Below the pieces are notes generated by a model. The model worked only from the letters and a program-made list of their open reading frames with translations, made no database searches and was not told the origin of the DNA. Positions 46,288 to 57,720 of a stretch of DNA of 64,000 bases are shown in pieces (the stretch's first letter is position 1; every line of letters begins with the position of its first letter). A program made the translations under genes and the position numbers. Source of the DNA: Dama dama (Eukaryota > Chordata > Mammalia > Artiodactyla > Cervidae); contig NC_083691.1 of assembly GCF_033118175.1 (NCBI RefSeq), positions 62,648,001 to 62,712,000 on the forward strand. Reading direction: 5' to 3'.

Positions 46288-46455
46288 CTGGCCGTGTGGC
46301 CTTTGACAATCCTTAACCAGTCTGAAATTTTGTCTCCTATCCATAAAACGGGATGATAGTAGAGCTTACCTTACAGAGTGGGTGTGAAGATCAAATGAAA
46401 AATGCACATGAAGCACAGGATAAGCATTCTGAAAATGTTAGATGTTAGTAGTATC
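46288..46455 (+). mobile_element. MIR SINE, cut by BovB
   Basis: Sense MIR: 'gtgtggcctttgacaatcct', 'taaccagtctgaaattttgt', 'ctatccataaaacgggatga' and 'gatcaaatgaaaaatgcaca', ending 'gttagatgttagtagtatct' where the BovB begins. Confidence 0.78.
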
Positions 46456-47366
46456 TATGTTGTTATTGTTCAGTCTCTAAGTTGTGTCCAATTCTTTACG
46501 ACCCCATGGACTGCAGCATGCCAGGCTACTCTGTCCTCCACTATCTCCCAGAGTTTGCTCAAATTCTTGTCCATTGAGTCACTGATGCTATCTAACCAAC
46601 TCATCTTCTGCCGCTCCTTCTCTTGCCTTCAATCTTTCCCAGGATCAGGGTCTTTTCCAATGAACCGGCTGTTCACATCAGGTAGCCAAAGTACTGGAAC
46701 TTCAGCTTAAGCATCAGTCCTTCCAATGAATATTCAGCATTAACTACTTTTAGGATTGACTGGTTTGATCTCCTTGCAGTCCAAGAGACTCTCAAGCATT
46801 TTCTCCAGCATCATAATCTAAAAGCATCAATTCTTTTGCACTCAGCCTTCTTTATGGTCCAACTCTCATATCCATACATGGCTACTGGAAAAACCATGGC
46901 TTTGACTATATGGACTTTTGTTGGCAAAGTAATGTCTCTGCTTTTTAATACACTGTCCAGGTTTGTAATAGCTTTCCTTCCAAGGAGCAAGCATCTTTCA
47001 ATTTCATGGCTACAGTCATCATCTGCATTGACTTTGGAACCCAAGAAAATAAAATGTCACTGCTTCCACATTTTGCCCTTCTATGTGCCATGAAGTGATG
47101 GAACCATATGCCATGATCTTAGCTTTTTGAATATTCAGTTTTAAGCCAATTTTTTCACTCTCTTCTTCCATCCTCATCAAGAGGCTCTTTAGTTCCTTTT
47201 CACTGTCTACCATATGAGTGGTATTATCTGCATATCTGAGGTTATTGATATTTCTCCTGGCAATCTTTATTCCAGCTTTTGATTTACCCAGCCCAGCAGG
47301 TTACATGATGTACTCTGCATAGAAGTTAAATAAGCAGGATGACAATATACATCCTTGTATGTCAAG
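46456..47366 (-). mobile_element. BovB LINE 3' portion, about 0.9 kb
   Basis: The longest BovB piece here. It runs antisense from 'ttgttattgttcagtctcta' to 'taagcaggatgacaatatac'. Minus-strand frames encode the region around and after the reverse transcriptase thumb: 47213-47019 ('KELKSLLMRMEEESEKIGLK') and 47044-46811 ('TNLDSVLKSRDITLPTKVHI', 'MVFPVAMYGYESWTIKKAE'). The catalytic core is absent and the frame is broken, so it is inactive. The left end lies against a MIR. Confidence 0.94.
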
Positions 47367-47486
47367 GAGACATAGGAAGACAAGAAAGGTGGGCCTGGTA
47401 CCCCCATCTCTTTAAAAGTAGTGTCTATTGACTTAGCATTTCCCAGAATCCACCCTGTACCTTCTTTCCTCTGTGTTTCTGATCAT

Positions 47487-47915
47487 TGAATTGGTTTCCT
47501 ATGGCTGCTGTACCACAGACTGAGTGGCTTAAATAACATGAGTTTATTGTCTCACAATTCTGGAGCCTAAACGTCTGAGATGAAGATGTTGGCAGGGCCA
47601 GGCTCCCTTTGAAAGCACTAGGAAAGGATCTGTTCCAGGACTCTCTCCTTGCATCCTTGCCCTATAACAGCCTAACTCCAATTTTTACATTGTATTTTTT
47701 CTATGGCTGTATGTCTGTAGTCAAATTTCACATTTTATAATATGACACCAGCCATATTGGATTAGGTGTCCATTCTACTCCAATATGACTCCATCTAAAC
47801 CAATTGCATCTCTCACAACTTTATTTCCAAATAAAGTCACATTCTGAGGAACTGGGAGTTAGGACTTAAACGAAAGAATTTTATTGGGGGTGGGGAACAA
47901 TTCAACCTGTAACAA
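47487..47915 (-). mobile_element. MLT1-like LTR (ERVL-MaLR)
   Basis: Antisense LTR: 'tcctatggctgctgtaccac', 'gagtggcttaaataacatga', 'ctcacaattctggagcctaa', 'ttggcagggccaggctccct', then 'tttatttccaaataaagtca', 'cattctgaggaactgggagt' and the end 'aattcaacctgtaaca'. The middle is diverged or partly replaced. No proviral interior is present. Confidence 0.82.
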
Positions 47916-48123
47916 TAACAGTTACATCCCTTGCCTTTAAGGGAATATCTCTCCTAATCTTCAACATTGAAGTTCCTGTTGCTCCTTTGAGACACAAGTT
48001 ACTTCTTTAGCCGTCTCTGCCCATGTCCACCTGGGCTCAAAAGGGTTCTTTCTTTGAAATTCTAATAGGATTAATCTGGATATCTTATTTGAAACTTACT
48101 TTTAAATCTCACAATGTGGTTAA

Positions 48124-48305
48124 CAGGCTTCCCCGGTGGCTCAGGGGTAATGAATCCACCTGTAATGCAGGAGATGTGGGTTCAACCCATGGGTCGGGAT
48201 GGAGGGCGCAGCAACCCACTCCTGTATTCTTTCCTGGAGAATCCCATGGTCAGAGGAGCCTGGCAAGCTACAGTTCCTAGGGTCACAAAGAGTTGAACAT
48301 GCATT
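48124..48305 (+). mobile_element. Bov-tA SINE with exact 12-bp target duplication
   Basis: Sense copy: 'caggcttccccggtggctca', 'aatccacctgtaatgcagga', 'gggttcaacccatgggtcgg', 'gagaatcccatggtcagagg' and 'cacaaagagttgaacatgca'. The 12-mer 'caatgtggttaa' at 48112-48123 recurs exactly at 48306-48317, defining the insertion. Part of the middle and end is shortened. Confidence 0.95.
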
Positions 48306-48317
48306 CAATGTGGTTAA

Positions 48318-49245
48318 TTGTCTATTTCATATGTATTTTATACCTTTAACTAGAGGAGACCACTGTATATAGTTGTATCACCCTCAGCTCTTAAAACACT
48401 TTATTGCATGGAGTAGTAGAAACTTAGTAACTACTTGCCTTTACAATAAAGATTTGAAGAAAAGATCAGAAGCAAAGTCATCACAAGTTTCACATAAGGC
48501 TAATGAGAACAAATTTTCATCCTTCCTATCTATTGTGCATACATAATGGCCTTCAGAAATATTCTGACCAAGATTGTTGTGAAGATGTCCATCAAACCTT
48601 GTGTGTAGACATCTTGTTCCTCCAGGCGTCATCTTGGATTCAGATTGTAGACTCACTATTACCAAGTTCTTGGTCGAGTACACACTACAGGAATGAAGTT
48701 GTCAAGAAGTATCCATTCCGCTTTCTGGGACTCGACATCAAGTCTCTCTTGTATTAAGTCTGACTTTGTTCTGATAGGTAATCATCATATTTCTAAGCAC
48801 TGGTCATCTGAAACCCCCATCTGTAGTGACTCCTGAGTGGTGGAAGAAGTCTTAGGAACAAAGTTGTGTATGGTCTCTATAGACCTTCTTACAGGATCCA
48901 AATGGCCACTCCTTGCTACTGCTAAAGTCCCTTCCTGATACCACCTTGTTTGCTCTGCTCTTAGATTTTAGAACAGCAATTTTTTCTGATAAATTCCTCT
49001 GTACTGGGTTCTGCTCTACACCTAGAATAACCCAGGTACCTTGTACATGCACTTATTTTACCAGAGCCTCCTATCAGAAGACTCGTGCATATTCTGTATT
49101 TCCCTTTAGCAATTTAGTCTCTGCTTTTAATTTTCAGTCATGCATCTTCAGTAACCAGGTTACAAGCTTGTTCTACGAAATGGCCTAAGAAATTTCCAGA
49201 ACAAAAATCTCATGAGATTAGTCACCTATTGATGAAGACCCGTTC
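48318..49245. other. Unassigned interval
   Basis: No repeat or gene was recognised. Frames of 66-91 codons on both strands (48441-49188) overlap and have no identifiable similarity. An old LTR cannot be excluded. Confidence 0.45.
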
Positions 49246-49407
49246 TTTTTATTTAATTTTTATTGGCGTATATTTGATTTACAATGTTGTGTTCCTTTCA
49301 TGGGTACAGCAAAATGAATCAGTTACGCACATACACGTATCCACTCATTTTTAGATTGTTTTCATATATAGGCCATTACAGAGTATTGAGTAGAATTCCC
49401 TATGCTA
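49246..49407 (-). mobile_element. L1 3' fragment
   Basis: Antisense ruminant L1 tail: 'atttttattggcgtatattt', 'gatttacaatgttgtgttcc', 'cagcaaaatgaatcagttac', 'ggccattacagagtattgag' and 'tagaattccctatgctatac'. It is severely 5'-truncated. Confidence 0.85.
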
Positions 49408-51184
49408 TACAAGGAAGGATAAAGGATATAAGGATAAAGACCTGTTCTTTACTTGTCCAAAATACATTAAGTTAACTCGATATTTATTTTTTTAAAAGTG
49501 ATTGATCCTTTAAACGTAGTGCTACTTGTTGACCAAAACAATAAGCATGGGTTGAAAAGCAGAGTGCCTTAACACAAATGTGATGACTCTTGAGGTCAGC
49601 CAGAGCTCTGAGTTTGAGAAGGCCACAGAAACTGGGTCATAGTGATTTTATAGAGGTAACACAGGAGAGAAGATGCTACAGCTTGCAAAGTGCCCAAATA
49701 TCCCTGCTTGGTCACAATACAAGTATGGGAATGAAGGAAGCTGGGTGGCTTCCATCTTCTTGTTTGTGTTTAATTTAAATTGGAATCAAGTGCTAAATAG
49801 ACTCAGAGAGAAAAGGCCTGCTTCCTCACACACATGTTCACAGGAGGTATTGGTTGGGCAGCACTGTTTAGTGGGAAAACCCGGATACCAAATTGGCCTG
49901 ATGTTTAGCTCTAAAGTATTGATCACAAGAGCATTGAAAGCTGCTGGCAAAGAAGCCATGTGAGAGCCATGTGAGAGCTGGCAGGCCATCCTTAATAGAG
50001 GCAACTAACAAGAATGATAAACCTGGAGAAACATTCACCAATAGATAGTCAGCCAACTAAAGCAGCCTAATGAAGTGTTTTACTTTAAGGTCTTGCTTTA
50101 AACGAATAGTTTGTTTTCTAAACACTTTGTCTAACATAGAAATAGAGCTATATATACATCTATATATTAGACAGTGTATAGACAAACTTTAGATTGAGCT
50201 ACATAAAGGTGTCTTTGTTAATGTTTAGAAAAATATTGGGTCATTTATATTCTTTAAAAAACACATACTAAAAACATACACAAGAGGTACCTGATCCCCC
50301 ACAAGGCAATATCATTAAATGGGAACTATCTCAACCCCGGAGAGAGTTGGGAGCGGAGTTGAAAACTTTGTGAGGATGAGGCCAGTCCACTCAGACGTGC
50401 AGAAGAACATGTGATGATTTACTGTCCCATGAGGGAATGACAGTTCTGCACCAACAGAGTGAAGAACCAAGCCTCATCCAATACATGCTGACATAATGGA
50501 GACTTTCTTGTCTAGTCAAAAGAGATAGAGGCCCAAGAAAATTGCAGGGCAAGCCTAGACCTTGGAGAGAAGTTAGATGAGAACAACTGAGAAATGGTGA
50601 ATGAGCACTGGCTTTAATGTATAATGATACCAGGACGGGAGGAAAATGGAAAATATTGGTAGGCCTCTTGAATTATGTTTATGAATTTCTTTCTTTGTTG
50701 TTTTTTGAAGCCAATTGATTGAAAACTTCTCTGAGCTATTGAACAAAGCATTACTCACATTAAGCTTGTGAAAAATGCCAAAGCAAAGAGCACTTTGATT
50801 CCTCTAATAAACTCATAGCTTATTAAAAGTTGAATTTTTAAAAAAATTCTAATTACTCCTTTTTCAGACTTCTGAGTTTATGTTTTGCTTTCTGCCCTGT
50901 GTGTAGTATGCCCTGACACTGATTCAAGATGTTTTAAGGTAGATACAAACTGTATTGATGTTGATACAGGCTTAGCTGCATGATCAGAGGATCAAAAGCA
51001 ACAGATTAAAATTTCATTTTTTTCCAGCTAAAAAGATATAAATCCATTTCTGTCCAGCATTCTGGGGCCGGAATTTCATAAGGTCATCTTACGTACCATC
51101 ACAAGTACCATTCTGGAAGCCAGAATAGTACTCTGTGTTGAAGAAAATCCATGTTCCTTTCCAGCTCTCACCTTGCGGGTGTGT
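49408..51184. other. Unassigned interval
   Basis: No gene or named repeat. It has a 'tatatatacatctatatatt' patch near 50148-50168. Opposed frames of 62-96 codons at 49590-50056 appear random. Confidence 0.5.
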
Positions 51185-51390
51185 GTGCATGCTCACAGTT
51201 GTGTCCAGCTCTTTGCAAACCCATGGACCATAGCCTGCCAGTCTCCTCTGTCCATGGGATTTCCTAGGCAAGAATTCTGGACCGGATTGCTATTTCCTCC
51301 TCCAGAGGATCTTTCTGACCCAAGGATCAAACCCACATCTCTTATGTCTCCTTCATTGCAGGCAGATTCTTTACTACTGGTGGCACTTTG
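51185..51390 (-). mobile_element. Bov-tA SINE
   Basis: Antisense copy: 'gtgcatgctcacagttgtgt', 'ccagctctttgcaaacccat', 'ggcaagaattctggaccgga', 'ggatctttctgacccaagga' and 'ttctttactactggtggcac'. A TG-rich patch precedes it. Confidence 0.9.
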
Positions 51391-51419
51391 CGTATCAAGG
51401 ATGCTAACCTTTTTCACAG

Positions 51420-52420
51420 TCCAAGATGACTTATCTTTGGTTTTCCATGGTTTGATTTTGATGTACCTATGGACAGTTTTTTTTTCATACTTATTCTGTT
51501 TGTGATTCCTTAAGGTTTTGAGTCTGAAAGTTTGTAACTTTGCCCAACTTTGGAACTTTTCACCCATTATTTCTATAAATAGTTTTTCTAGCCCATTCCT
51601 TTCTCCTAGGACTCAATTGCATATATATTTGACCTTTTGTTATTACATTACCTGCCCCTGAGTCTGGTTACTTCTTAAATTTTTTATTCTCTTTGTTTCT
51701 CAGGCTGAATAATTTCTGTTGACCTGTCTGCACATTCAGCTCTCCTTGGTTGTCTCCATTCTTCTATTAAGCCCATGGGTTACATTTTTATTTTATATAC
51801 CATAGTTTTTTAGCTCTACAACTTCTATATGGTTCCTTTTTAAGTTTTAATATCTCTGCTGAGATACTCTATCTTTTCATTAATTATAAGCATATTGTTC
51901 TCTACCTCATTGTGCATAATTGTCATTGTCTGTTCCAGCATCCTGGCCATCAAAAGGTTGGTTTTCATGGATTGTCTTCTATCTTAAGAGGGGGTATTAT
52001 TTTCCTGGATCTTTGCATGTCAAAAAATTTTGAAGTATTTATAAATATTTCTGAACATTGTATTTTGTTATGAAGACATTGGATTCCCTTATATTCCTCC
52101 AGAGAGATGATTTTTTGTTTGTTTTGGAGAAAAATAAGTTGGTGGGATTCAAACCAAGAATTTTGTCTCTTGAGTTGTAGGTCAAATCCAACTCCAGTTC
52201 TTTAATATTTTGCTGGATTCTATTCTGCCCATGCATGGTTCAGAGCAGAGCCAGAGGTCTGGGCAGAGTTTATGCACAGAAATTGAAGTTTATTCTCTTT
52301 GTTTCCCTCTTTTCTCAGAGGGACTCCTACACTTCAGTCACTGCATTTGCCTCAAACTCTTCCCTCTGCCCCTTTATGGCAGAAAGTCTGTAGGTTTCCT
52401 ATTAGAGTTTTAAGTGCTTT
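51420..52420 (-). mobile_element. Ancient L1M-type fragment
   Basis: Antisense text typical of an old L1M 5'/ORF1 region: 'ctacaacttctatatggttc', 'atctctgctgagatactcta', 'tctgttccagcatcctggcc', 'ttattttcctggatctttgc', 'ccttatattcctccagagag' and 'gtaggtcaaatccaactcca'. About 1 kb, heavily diverged. The subfamily is not assignable by eye. Confidence 0.6.
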
Positions 52421-52767
52421 ACTCAGTGCAGCTGTGGCATGCCCTCACTCTAAGAGCCATAAAAATTGGCAAATCAACTTGACTTTCTCTTCTCATAATG
52501 TATCTCCCTTCAGCATCCACCTGCTTTGTTCAATCTCCAGTGCCTTTGAGTCATTGTCTATTTTGTCGGTAGTTTATAGTTGTTATCTGTGAGAAGGTCA
52601 GCTAGTAGAAGTTTATTTGGCCAGCCCAGAAATGGAAACGAATTTGAACTTTTAAGTATAAAAAAGGGGGAGCCTACTTATTGAGGGATAACTAGTAGTC
52701 TCTGTCCACAGTGGCCTTCCCTACATTTGTGGTTCTCCTAAAGAACACACTTTTAATTTTGTATCAT
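52421..52767. other. Unassigned interval
   Basis: No clear repeat or gene. It may be a further decayed part of the L1M piece to its left. Confidence 0.4.
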
Positions 52768-52975
52768 ACTCAATTTTCCCAAGAAATTTACCACTGAGTT
52801 CTTCATAATGAGGCACAAATGGTTGCTTTTTGATGCATGTATTTCCCAAATTTAACACTCAATTTTCCAAAGAAATTTACTACTAAGTTCTTCATGATGA
52901 GGCACAAATGCTTGCTTTTTTTTTTTTTTTTTCTAATGCTTGCTTTTTGATACATGTGTTTTCCAAATTTTGTAT
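52768..52975 (+). repeat. 89-bp tandem duplication with poly-T insertion
   Basis: Unit 1 is 52768-52856 and unit 2 starts at 52857. Both begin 'actcaattttcc', share 'gaaatttac.acta/gagttct' and 'gaggcacaaatg.ttgc', and end with 'tttttgatgcatgtatttcc' or its equivalent 'tttttgatacatgtgttttc'. Unit 2 is longer because of an 18-base T-run (about 52916-52933) and a repeated 'aatgcttgcttttt'. Confidence 0.92.
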
Positions 52976-53479
52976 ATAAAGCTAATCATTTTTAAATAAA
53001 AATTTGAGTGTTCCCTTTCATGTTGCAGTAGGATATATAGCAGTTTCTTTCTATATACACAATGGTTTAACTATTCAGATAGAATATATGAGCTGATAAT
53101 GTCTCAAAGCCAACCTTAAGTATAACCAGAGACTGAAGACCAAGATTCTTGATGCTGCTAATGCTGCAGTGATATCCACAGGCTAAGAGCAAATATTAGC
53201 TCTTCCGCGTAATGACTTATTGCCAATGGTAGTATACCAAGCAAACCAGCCAGAGAACATTGACTTCCTACTATGTATTGGGCACTGAGTTATGTAGGAT
53301 CTAAATGCCAGTGTTACTGCATTGTCAGAAAGAATCTACATTCTTCTTTGAGAAATTGAAAATATGTTTCTATTTTTAAACTGCAACCACAGAGAGTATA
53401 TGCTATCATAAATTTCAGTTTTCAGGACCAAAAGCACAATCTAGAGCTTGATGTGACACTTGCATATCTCCCAAAGAAT
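52976..53479. other. Mostly unassigned interval
   Basis: At about 53255-53350 the text 'gacttcctactatgtattgg' and 'gcactgagttatgtaggatc' weakly resembles an old L2 or antisense MIR piece. Otherwise nothing was recognised. Confidence 0.4.
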
Positions 53480-53610
53480 TTCTTCCTTCTTCCTTCCTTC
53501 CTCCCTCCTTTCCTTTCTTCCTTTCTCCCATCTTTTTTCCTTCCTTCCTCCCTCACTCCCTACCTTCCACCCTCCCTTCCTTTTTTCCTTTCTCTCCTTC
53601 CCTTTCTTTG
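53480..53610 (+). repeat. Imperfect (TTCC)n pyrimidine tract
   Basis: About 130 bases that are almost all T and C, with many 'ttcc' and 'ctcc' units. The S/F/P/L-rich 74-codon frame across it (53460-53684) is a low-complexity translation. Confidence 0.95.
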
Positions 53611-54319
53611 TTACAGGAGTTGCAGGGAATAGGCAGGTGAAGTGTGAAGTTCATTTTGATGAGAGATATGACTATGGGAGATAAAAAAGGAAATAAAATA
53701 TTTCCCTGGTGAAATGTTTCTATTTTATTGTAGATTTATGAGCCCATCCCTTTCCTGGTGGAATCATTACAAAGTATGGAAAACCAAGGTGAAAATTATT
53801 AATTTTATTTCAGAGAAACATAATATGGGTAAATAAATACTAAGACATGGATATCTTTAAAATATAGAACAAATAATACATCTCTGTTTTTAAAATGCTT
53901 CTAATCCAGAGGTAATCTAATGTTAGGATCTGGAGGACTGTGTAGTATTATAAGGTACTTAGAAATCTATAAGTTCAACAAGAAATTTATGAATAACTAA
54001 ATGTAGAAATGGAATGTAAGAACATTAAATGCTTAAAAAGGTATACATTTTTAAAGAGAAATGGGAACTAGTACACTCAAATATAAACTTTTGGGGGAGA
54101 CATAGTCAAGAAACAAGGTCTTCTAATTAGTAGGAATTTAAAACAGATTTCTCAAAGAATTCTTGAAAACAGGGAGCATGTAGCACAGAAGAGTTTATTT
54201 TGCATTCATGATCTTAAAGAACTTTGACTTTGTAACATCAATGATCACCTTCCTGCATCTAGACAACAGAGTCATTAAGAGCCAGGATATTAGATACTCT
54301 TCTGTCAATGATGAGATCT
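53611..54319. other. Unassigned AT-rich interval
   Basis: No repeat or gene was recognised. Confidence 0.5.
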
Positions 54320-54490
54320 TTTATTTGGGACAAATTACTTATAAACTTAGTGCTTTAGGGTTTTTTCCTCCATAACATGGGTTTAATAAGCCTATTACAT
54401 CAGGTTGCTATGAGAAGCAAGTTATTTAATAAATATAAGGAAGTAAGAACATATCTGGAACATAAACAGGGCTATTTCAATGTTAAAAAC
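54320..54490 (+). mobile_element. MIR SINE
   Basis: Sense MIR: 'gggacaaattacttataaac', 'tttcctccataacatgggtt', 'catcaggttgctatgagaag' and 'acatatctggaacataaaca'. Diverged but in order. Confidence 0.62.
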
Positions 54491-54633
54491 TATTGCTATT
54501 CCAATACATGATACATACACAATAGGTGAACATTTAGATTACTTTTATTTTAATGTCTTAAAACTCCATTTAAAAGCTTTCTTATACTAATGTCAGTTAA
54601 TATAAGTATTATTTGTTTGTATAAAGCAGTTGT

Positions 54634-54848
54634 GAAGCTTCCCTGGTGGCTCAGCATTAAAGAATCTGCCTACAATACAGGAGACACAGGTTTGTATCCT
54701 GGATCAGGAAGATCCCCTGGAGGAGGGCATGGCCACCCACTGCAGTCTTCTTGCCTGGAGAATCCCATGGACAGAGGAGCCTGGTGGGCTACTGTCCATG
54801 GGGTTGCAAAGAGTCAGACATGGCTGAAGCAACTGAGCACACATGCAC
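54634..54848 (+). mobile_element. Bov-tA SINE with exact 11-bp target duplication
   Basis: A complete sense copy: 'agcttccctggtggctcagc', 'aatctgcctacaatacagga', 'gatcccctggaggagggcat', 'gcctggagaatcccatggac', 'gcaaagagtcagacatggct' and 'gaagcaactgagcacacatg'. The 11-mer 'aaagcagttgt' at 54623-54633 recurs exactly at 54849-54859. Confidence 0.96.
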
Positions 54849-54929
54849 AAAGCAGTTGTAGGCTATTTATTTGCAAGAAGCATCAGTTCTATCATTTTCT
54901 CTATCATAGATTGGCTATCTGTGTTTGGG

Positions 54930-55085
54930 CAAGATTCTTTTCAACACATGAAGCATATCAGATTCCTCATCTGTAAAATGTTGAACCTAAAGTTGTTAGG
55001 AAGTAGGGTTTGTGTTCTGTGCTCCAGAGCCTAGCACAATGCCTGAAACACAGTGTTATTAAATAATGGTAGTTGAAATGGAGAA
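54930..55085 (+). mobile_element. MIR SINE 3' half
   Basis: Sense MIR: 'gattcctcatctgtaaaatg', then 'agagcctagcacaatgcctg' and 'aaacacagtgttattaaata'. The 'tcctcatctgtaaaatg' core is exact. Confidence 0.75.
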
Positions 55086-56484
55086 TAATAGCATTTTACC
55101 TGCATGACTATGAGACACAGGGAAATAGTCTCTTGAGAGTCCTCTCAATTTAAGATTTATGACTACTTATTAGACATTTCTAATGGATAGAAATTAAATT
55201 TGACTGTTTTATCTTAACAGTGATTTTCAAATCATGTGTTAGCCTTTACCGGCCAACCTTCAGTGGATGATGAGCATTAAATTATTTTCTGGTATGAGAG
55301 ATGAGTTTCAAATGATATACAATCTCTTTCCTGGTCTTCTTAGTTACAAAAAACATGACTAGATATAAGGGTGTATTTTCTAGTCAAGAAAGAAGGTCTT
55401 TTCTATTGAAGATCTAATAAACCCAAGCAAGACTTTTATTCATCTCATGTTGCACCTTCAGAACATGGTATACCAGTCCCTCGTCAGGAATACTGACCCT
55501 GTTAGCTATTACTGACTGCCAACAAGGGATAGGTTCCCTGTGCCTCAGTCATGCATGAACTTCATGCAGAGATTCTTGAAGTTAGTCTGAATAACATGCT
55601 TGATGTGTGCACATGTGTGTGTGCAAACACACCCATACTGCCCTACACACCTTTCTAATATGTGTAAACAAAGATGTGAGAGGACTTACTCTTCTATCCA
55701 GAAAAAATATAAAATTACTTATTCTTAAAATCTGATGATCCTTTAAATGATCCCAGGACCTGAGAGAAATCTGAGAGTCAGCAATAGAGTTACTCTTTAT
55801 AAAATAGGATGCTTCAAATACTTTAGTTTTCTCTTTTGGCACTACACTAGGACATGTTGATGATTGGAAGCCTAAGGATCTTAAGAGCAGCCTTGCTTCC
55901 AAACACATGATGGGGAGATGGGTGGGTGAAGGGTAGGGAGCAACTTGTAACAATCTTCTTGCTCATATGAGCAACCATTCATTTACTCATATATTTGTAC
56001 ATTCAGTCCTTCATTATTTACTCAATATTCCAACCATCCACTTCCTCAAAATATGAGATGAATATATCATCATTCTTTCCTCATGCTCTTAAGAATTTCC
56101 CAGAATATAATAAAAGTGAAGCTGGAAAATGTTCGTGTGATTTCCCTGAAGTTTCAGTGAGTACCTATAGCTAAAGCCTAGATGTTGGTTCTATGAACTC
56201 ATTCAAAAGTGTGATGTAGATGGCTATCTCTTAAAAATTGGAATACTTTATTAACATTTGTAAGAAAAAATTTTAAGAAAAAACTGCTCATCTGTATTTT
56301 TAACAATTAGCATTTTAAAAGAATACCTTATTTTTAAAAAGATGCTTGCATTCAAGATGAAGCCATGATTTCATGCTTCAACCTATATCCTCTATTTTAA
56401 ATGCATGAATAAGTAAATAAGCAAATCTTAAACTTCCCCAAAAGAAAGACATGTTACCCAGAGGAGATGGCAGGTTTTTGGCAG
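55086..56484. other. Unassigned interval
   Basis: No gene or named repeat was recognised. A 'tgtgcacatgtgtgtgtgca' patch lies near 55605-55624. The minus frame at 55582-55953 (123 codons) has no recognisable domain. Confidence 0.5.
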
Positions 56485-57720
56485 TAGGTTTTTATTAGCA
56501 ACTGTTGAGGCCAGAATATAGTGAATTCTTAATTTTTCAATTAATTCAGAGAAATTAATTGTTAAACCCTAGAATTTTATGCTTAGCTATACTATCATTC
56601 AAAAATAAAACAGATAAATACATTTTTAGATGTACAAAAAGTAAGCATGCTTTTTCCCACATAGGCCTTTATTAAAAGAGCATTTAAACATATGCTTATG
56701 GAAAAATGAAATCAAATCTAAAATAAGATAAAATATAAGAAAGGTTTTGGGGGGAAATTAACTGTGAAAAGTACAAAGATTGATTGACGTAACAGGATAA
56801 TTTAAGTCTATATTGATTGCTGTGGGCATCTCTGGTGGCTCAGATAGTAAAGAATCTGCCTGCAATGCAGGAGACCTGGGTTCTGTCCTGGTTTGGGAAG
56901 ATCCTCCAGAGAAGGGAATGGCAACCCACTGCAGTATTTTTTCCTGAAGAATTCCATGGTCAGGGAAGCCTGGTGGGCTAGAGTCCATGGGGTGGCAAAG
57001 CGTCGGACACAACTGAGCGACTAAGCACACACACACACTTATTTATTACTTTCTTAAACTCTCATTTTTAGGTTAATGTAAGTTAAATTCTGACTCTAGA
57101 TAATAAAATCAAGACAAGTGGGATGCTTAATTGGTAGTTAAATTGTGCTAAAATTATTTTAGTATTTAGGGCAAAAATTTTAAAAGTTGACTTGCTATAG
57201 ATGTATTTTTAAAATTATAGTCATGAAAGTATGTTTAAAAATTAATGGCACTCATTAAGTGAAATGCAATGCATATATTCCAAATCATCATAGGATAAAA
57301 GAGTACATGATGAAGATTGGAGAGGAATGGAAAGGACTTCTTTACTTTGAAAGAAGATTGAAGTGAAGAAGAAAAGTATGATAAATAGCAAGAACAATAT
57401 TTGATGGTATAAATAACCCAAAACATGCAGTAATCACACTAAAAGCAAACAGTATGTGCAAACACACAGTAAGTACATAAATTCTACATCAAGAGACAGA
57501 TTCTTAAAGCGGGTTAAATGGATGAAGCTATATGTTACTTGACTGCGATCTTCCAAATCAGTCACAATGAAAAGTTAAAGACAGAGGGGAGAAAGAAAAG
57601 GTAAACAGGGTAAATAGTAACAAAAATGAAGGTCATAGCAATATAATCTGACAAAATAAAATTTAAGGTAAAAAAGCATTAGGTTTAAGAAGACTATACA
57701 TTAAAAATGAACAATCCACC
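56485..57720 (+). mobile_element. HAL1/L1M-type LINE fragment
   Basis: Two parts in sense order around a Bov-tA. The left part reads like the ORF1 end ('ccctagaattttatgcttag', 'ctatactatcattcaaaaat', 'agatgtacaaaaagtaagca'). The right part reads like the following L1 region ('cagtaatcacactaaaagc', 'acatcaagagacagattct', 'tctgacaaaataaaatttaa', 'gtaaaaaagcatt'). No open frame survives. Confidence 0.62.
56823..57040 (+). mobile_element. Bov-tA SINE in HAL1/L1M
   Basis: A complete sense copy: 'gggcatctctggtggctcag', 'aagaatctgcctgcaatgca', 'cctgggttctgtcctggttt', 'gaagggaatggcaacccact', 'gcgtcggacacaactgagcg' and 'actaagcacacacacacac'. The tail is a short CA run. Confidence 0.94.

Noticed and set aside
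54590..54976. A 128-codon plus-strand frame with a regular repeat look.
   Set aside because: Most of it is sense Bov-tA ('HPLQSSCLENPMDRGAWW'). The same peptide appears in other copies across the window.
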